From Planctomycetota bacterium (GTDB lineage: Bacteria > Planctomycetota > Uabimicrobiia > Uabimicrobiales > Uabimicrobiaceae): DNA of 64,000 bases. Below the pieces are notes generated by a model. It did no database searches. It saw only the letters and a program-made list of their open reading frames with translations, and was not told where the DNA came from. The stretch covers positions 1 through 64,000 of the forward strand of contig JAJDCR010000159.1 in the NCBI GenBank assembly GCA_029260735.1, given 5' to 3'. The translations under genes and the position numbers were made by a program. Within the stretch, counting starts at the first letter, position 1; every line of letters begins with the position of its first letter. Of this stretch, positions 61,210-64,000 are shown piece by piece.

Positions 61210-62175
61210 ATGCTTAGTACAAAAAGTTTTTTTTCTAAAATTATTGACTATGCGGGGCTTTTTCCTCCGGCCAAACTTCCTTTGGAAGAAGCTCTCGAAA
61301 ACTATACTCAGTATCGAAGTGCTCCCACTAGCTGGATGCTTTCTCGTTTTATTTGTCCTGTTGTTAATCTAGACGAAATATCAATTAAAAAGGAACTTTT
61401 AGAAGAAGGAGAAGAGTGGTTGTTCTCCGCTTTAGTTGCTCTTATGCCTGGTCAAGAAACCAAGAGTTGGAGCGAAGCCCTTTCTTCTATCCAAAGTTTC
61501 CAAAAAAAATATTCCGGGCGAGTTATGGTAACAATGGTAGAATCTAAATTACCTAGTTTCTCAGAACCGTCGCAACTCCTCTCTTTTTGGAAAGAGATCT
61601 CTGAGATGGCAAAGCCTCTTGGGCAACTCCTCTCTTTTTTTTGGGAAGTGCCGCTCGAGGAAGAATTTTCTGTAAAAATTCCCATACTCCTGGAAGCCTT
61701 AGCCCAAAATAAAAAGGAAAACCCAGAGAGCCCTGTTCAAATGGGAATCAAAGTACGAACCGGAGGAGTTGATGCAAAAATGTTTCCTTCGGCAAAACTC
61801 CTAGCCCAAGCTATTTTCTGGGCAAAAGAATACCAAGTTCCCCTAAAAGCAACGGCAGGCTTACATCATCCCTATCGCCACTACAGCTCCACAGTCGAGA
61901 CAAAGATGTATGGCTTTATGAATGTATTTGGAGCGGCTTTATTGGCTCGCGAGCACTCTTGGAGTGAATCGCAGATCCAAGAGATGTTGGAAGATGAAGA
62001 TCCTAAGAATTTTTACTTTGAGGAAGAGAGCTTTACTTGGAAAGAATACACTATGTCCAGTGAAAGTATCGCTAAGGCTCGCTCTTCTTCCATTATTTCT
62101 TTCGGGAGCTGTAGCTTTGAGGAACCTTGCCAAGATTTACAAGAACTAGGAATTATTGAGGTGAAAAATGTATAA
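61210..62175 (+). CDS. Conserved protein of unknown function, linked to fumarylacetoacetase
   Basis: 321 residues, no signal peptide. Conserved-looking parts are DYAGLFPPAKLPLEEALENY near the N-terminus, KVRTGGVDAKMFPSAKLLAQ, and LKATAGLHHPYRHYSS. The spacing of beta strands ending in charged or glycine residues looks like a TIM barrel, which is inference. The stop overlaps the fumarylacetoacetase start by eight bases, so they are translationally coupled. It may be a further step or helper in aromatic amino-acid breakdown. Confidence 0.65.
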   Translation: MLSTKSFFSKIIDYAGLFPPAKLPLEEALENYTQYRSAPTSWMLSRFICPVVNLDEISIKKELLEEGEEWLFSALVALMPGQETKSWSEALSSIQSFQKKYSGRVMVTMVESKLPSFSEPSQLLSFWKEISEMAKPLGQLLSFFWEVPLEEEFSVKIPILLEALAQNKKENPESPVQMGIKVRTGGVDAKMFPSAKLLAQAIFWAKEYQVPLKATAGLHHPYRHYSSTVETKMYGFMNVFGAALLAREHSWSESQIQEMLEDEDPKNFYFEEESFTWKEYTMSSESIAKARSSSIISFGSCSFEEPCQDLQELGIIEVKNV

Positions 62176-63439
62176 TCCAAATGACCCCAAACTAAAATCA
62201 TGGGTTTCTGTAGAGTCCACGAGCGACTTTCCTATTCAGAACCTTCCCTTTGGGGTTTTCCAAAAAAACGATAAAGTAGCTGTTGGTGTAGCCATTGGTT
62301 CGATGGTTTTAGACCTATCTCTTTTATGGAAAGAAGGTTTTTTTTCAGAGATATTCCCCTCTCAAGAGGAAAACATCTTTGCCCACTCTTCCTTAAACGC
62401 TTTTATGAACTGCGGAAAAGAAATTTGGCAAAAAACTCGCACTCGAATTAGCCAACTTCTAGAAGCGGGCTCTAGCGAGTTGCATGATCATGCTGTTAAG
62501 GAAGAAGCTCTCGTCACTTTAGACGAAGTGAAAATGCTCTTACCGATCAAAGTAGGTAACTTTGTCGATTTTTACTCCAGTATCGAGCACGCAACGAACA
62601 TTGGAAGTATGTTCCGCCCGGACAATCCTCTGATGCCCAACTGGCGACACCTTCCCGTTGGCTACAATGGCCGAGCAAGCTCCGTTATCCCCTCTGGAAC
62701 CCCTATTAAGCGACCCAAAGGCCAAACCAAAGCCGACGACGCCGAAAACCCTACGTTTGGCCCTAGTCGTCTTTTTGATATGGAATTAGAGATGGGCTTC
62801 ATCATCGGAAAAGGAAACGATCTCGGATCTTCTATTTCAACAAAAGATGCCCCTGATCATGTTTTTGGAATGGTTCTTCTCAACGACTGGAGCTCACGCG
62901 ATATCCAAAAGTGGGAATACGTTCCTCTGGGCCCTTTTCTTGGAAAATCCTTTGCCACAAGTATTTCTCCTTGGGTAGTTACTTTAGATGCCCTAGAACC
63001 TTTTTTAGTAGACGGCCCTACCCAAGAACCAGCCGTTTTACCCCATCTTCAATACGAAGGCAAAGGAAACTACGACATTCACCTAGAAGCTTATCTCCAA
63101 GGGGAAAAAATGGAAGCCTCTGAGCGCATAACCAAAACAAACTTCCGCCTAATGTATTGGAACATGCAACAACAACTCGCCCACCAAACGAGCAACGGAA
63201 CGAACACCCAAGCCGGTGACCTCTACGGATCAGGAACCGTTTCTGGAACAACCCCAGATTCCCTAGGAAGCTTTTTAGAGCTTTCCTGGAGAGGAACACG
63301 CCCTCTAAAATTCCCCAACGGAGAAGAGCGCAAGTTCATCCAAGACAACGACACCATCACCCTCAAAGGCTGGTGCCAAGGAGAAGGCTACCGAGTTGGC
63401 TTTGGAGAATGCTCCGGTAAGGTTTTAGCTGCTGATTAG
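62168..63439 (+). CDS. fahA: Fumarylacetoacetase
   Basis: 423 residues, full length. The N-terminal SH3-like domain has LPFGVFQKNDKVAVGVAIG. The catalytic domain has VDFYSSIEHATNIGSMFRP (DFYSS and H are active-site residues), LPVGYNGRASSV, DMELEMGFIIGKGN, LLNDWSSRDIQKWEYVPLGPF and SGTVSGTTPDSLGSFLEL. It splits fumarylacetoacetate into fumarate and acetoacetate, the last step of tyrosine breakdown. AGGTG precedes the ATG. A strong terminator follows. Confidence 0.96.
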   Translation: MYNPNDPKLKSWVSVESTSDFPIQNLPFGVFQKNDKVAVGVAIGSMVLDLSLLWKEGFFSEIFPSQEENIFAHSSLNAFMNCGKEIWQKTRTRISQLLEAGSSELHDHAVKEEALVTLDEVKMLLPIKVGNFVDFYSSIEHATNIGSMFRPDNPLMPNWRHLPVGYNGRASSVIPSGTPIKRPKGQTKADDAENPTFGPSRLFDMELEMGFIIGKGNDLGSSISTKDAPDHVFGMVLLNDWSSRDIQKWEYVPLGPFLGKSFATSISPWVVTLDALEPFLVDGPTQEPAVLPHLQYEGKGNYDIHLEAYLQGEKMEASERITKTNFRLMYWNMQQQLAHQTSNGTNTQAGDLYGSGTVSGTTPDSLGSFLELSWRGTRPLKFPNGEERKFIQDNDTITLKGWCQGEGYRVGFGECSGKVLAAD

Positions 63440-63465
63440 GTAATCGCCAGAACCGATTCCAATAG

Positions 63466-63500
63466 AAAAAGCCCGGTCGTTGTGACCGGGCTTTTTTTAT
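63466..63500 (+). terminator. Rho-independent terminator after fahA
   Basis: AGCCCGGTC pairs with GACCGGGCT around a short loop, and the stem is followed by seven T. Confidence 0.93.
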
Positions 63501-63549
63501 TATTTTGTGAACGCGATGAATGTTAGTAGACTAATGTGGATTGTGTTTT

Positions 63550-63640
63550 TCTGGGAAATTTTCCTAGGGCTTCGCCCTAGGAAAAAACATGCCCGGAACA
63601 AAACGGCCCTGAAAGGACGCAATTTCTTGAATTGTTATAT
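63550..63640. repeat. Dispersed intergenic repeat, copy C
   Basis: Contains CCTAGGGCTTCGCCCTAGG, the inverted form of the word at 35987-36005, and GGCCCTGAAAGGACGCAA. No gene is visible between 63440 and 63774. Confidence 0.7.
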
Positions 63641-63774
63641 AATGTATTTGCAAAAAATGACAGACACGATAGCCATTTCATGATTGACCTGTGCGTATAA
63701 AACCTGATCTATAGTGGCATTAATCCTGTTTGCGTCCGGTTTTATAATGCATGGGTAATCTCTACGCCAATTCC

Positions 63775-63990
63775 CTATAAACTCAAAATAATCCGCTCCA
63801 AGCGCTCTCTGTTGGAGAGCCCCTTCTCCTTAAAAATAGTCCACACCGCCAGTACCTCTTCTTTCATCAACAAATAAATAACAAAAGCATAGATTCCTGC
63901 TCCCCAAATAACCATTGCAATCAAAATAAACCAAGGAGAAACTCCTGCCCAGTAGAGAAAGCTTTTGGTGAGCAAGATAGCTATTGTCAT
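63775..63990 (-). CDS. Small membrane protein, possibly cut by the window end
   Basis: At least 71 residues with two hydrophobic segments (about 2-15 with a following WFILIAMVIWGAGIYAFVIYLL) and a charged C-terminus (EKGLSNRERLERIILSL). The frame stays open to the window edge, so the true start may be outside. No family is recognised. Confidence 0.5.
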   Translation of the reverse strand: MTIAILLTKSFLYWAGVSPWFILIAMVIWGAGIYAFVIYLLMKEEVLAVWTIFKEKGLSNRERLERIILSL

Positions 63991-64000
63991 AACTAGAGTT

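Overview
The window reads as a chromosomal segment of an AT-rich, Gram-negative-type bacterium, most likely a planctomycete or a close relative in the PVC group. The reasons are cumulative. There are three PEP-CTERM surface proteins and a transmembrane Ser/Thr kinase with a large extracytoplasmic domain. MacB/FtsX-type permeases, zinc-ribbon/TPR and FHA fusions, many TTG/GTG starts, and outer-membrane type genes (an LptF/LptG permease and a giant AsmA-like protein) also fit. No rRNA, tRNA, CRISPR array or complete insertion sequence was seen. Taxonomy is inferred from gene content only.

Layout. 0.3-4.1 kb: a zinc-type dehydrogenase, a PEP-CTERM protein, a methyltransferase and a TrkA-type potassium channel. 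4.4-10.6 kb: a zinc-ribbon/TPR protein, a secreted protein made of five alternating repeats, a nested palindromic repeat element, and a cyclic-nucleotide-domain/CPBP-protease fusion. 10.7-17.3 kb: glycan and lipid genes (CDP-alcohol phosphatidyltransferase, GT4, asnB-type amidotransferase, membrane glycosyltransferase, and a divergent neuB). 17.4-19.8 kb: an ArsR-methyltransferase fusion with ahcY under a near-perfect palindromic operator. 19.9-24.0 kb: an NhaC-type antiporter, a repeat-rich island, a class V aminotransferase and a VanZ-like protein. 24.1-31.6 kb: cytochrome c lipoprotein, MatB-like acyl-CoA synthetase, 1371-residue AsmA-like protein and triple-thioredoxin protein. 31.7-35.8 kb: HAD phosphatase, CPA2 antiporter, Hsp20, an MBL-fold hydrolase carrying a 12-bp tandem repeat, and a PEP-CTERM gene. 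36.2-41.0 kb: a tight five-gene operon (PLP deaminase, LptF/G, NUDIX, NodU-type carbamoyltransferase, STAS).

The most interesting part is 41.5-58.6 kb. Two paralogous 106-residue secreted peptides, each with its own good promoter and an identical C-terminus, flank a gene pair that resembles the SdpA (or DUF5819) and SdpB (HTTM) proteins of sporulation-delaying-protein toxin systems. Around them lie all parts of a MacAB/YknXYZ-type ABC exporter: a membrane-fusion protein uniquely fused to an FHA domain, two FtsX-type permeases, and an ATPase. Next to the ATPase are a transmembrane Ser/Thr kinase, a peroxiredoxin-like lipoprotein and an exported ClpP/NfeD-like protease. In Bacillus subtilis the YknWXYZ exporter protects against the SDP toxin, so I propose an SDP-like peptide toxin with self-protection, possibly gated by phosphorylation through FHA.

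58.8-64 kb: an NhaA antiporter, an ATP-grasp ligase, a conserved unknown and fumarylacetoacetase in an apparent operon, then a repeat and a small membrane-protein gene at the edge. Several dispersed intergenic repeat families occur: a palindromic 'GGCTCCTGCCG' family, a 'GGGYGTGTCCCTA' word, and a 'GCCCTGAAAGGGCG' family.
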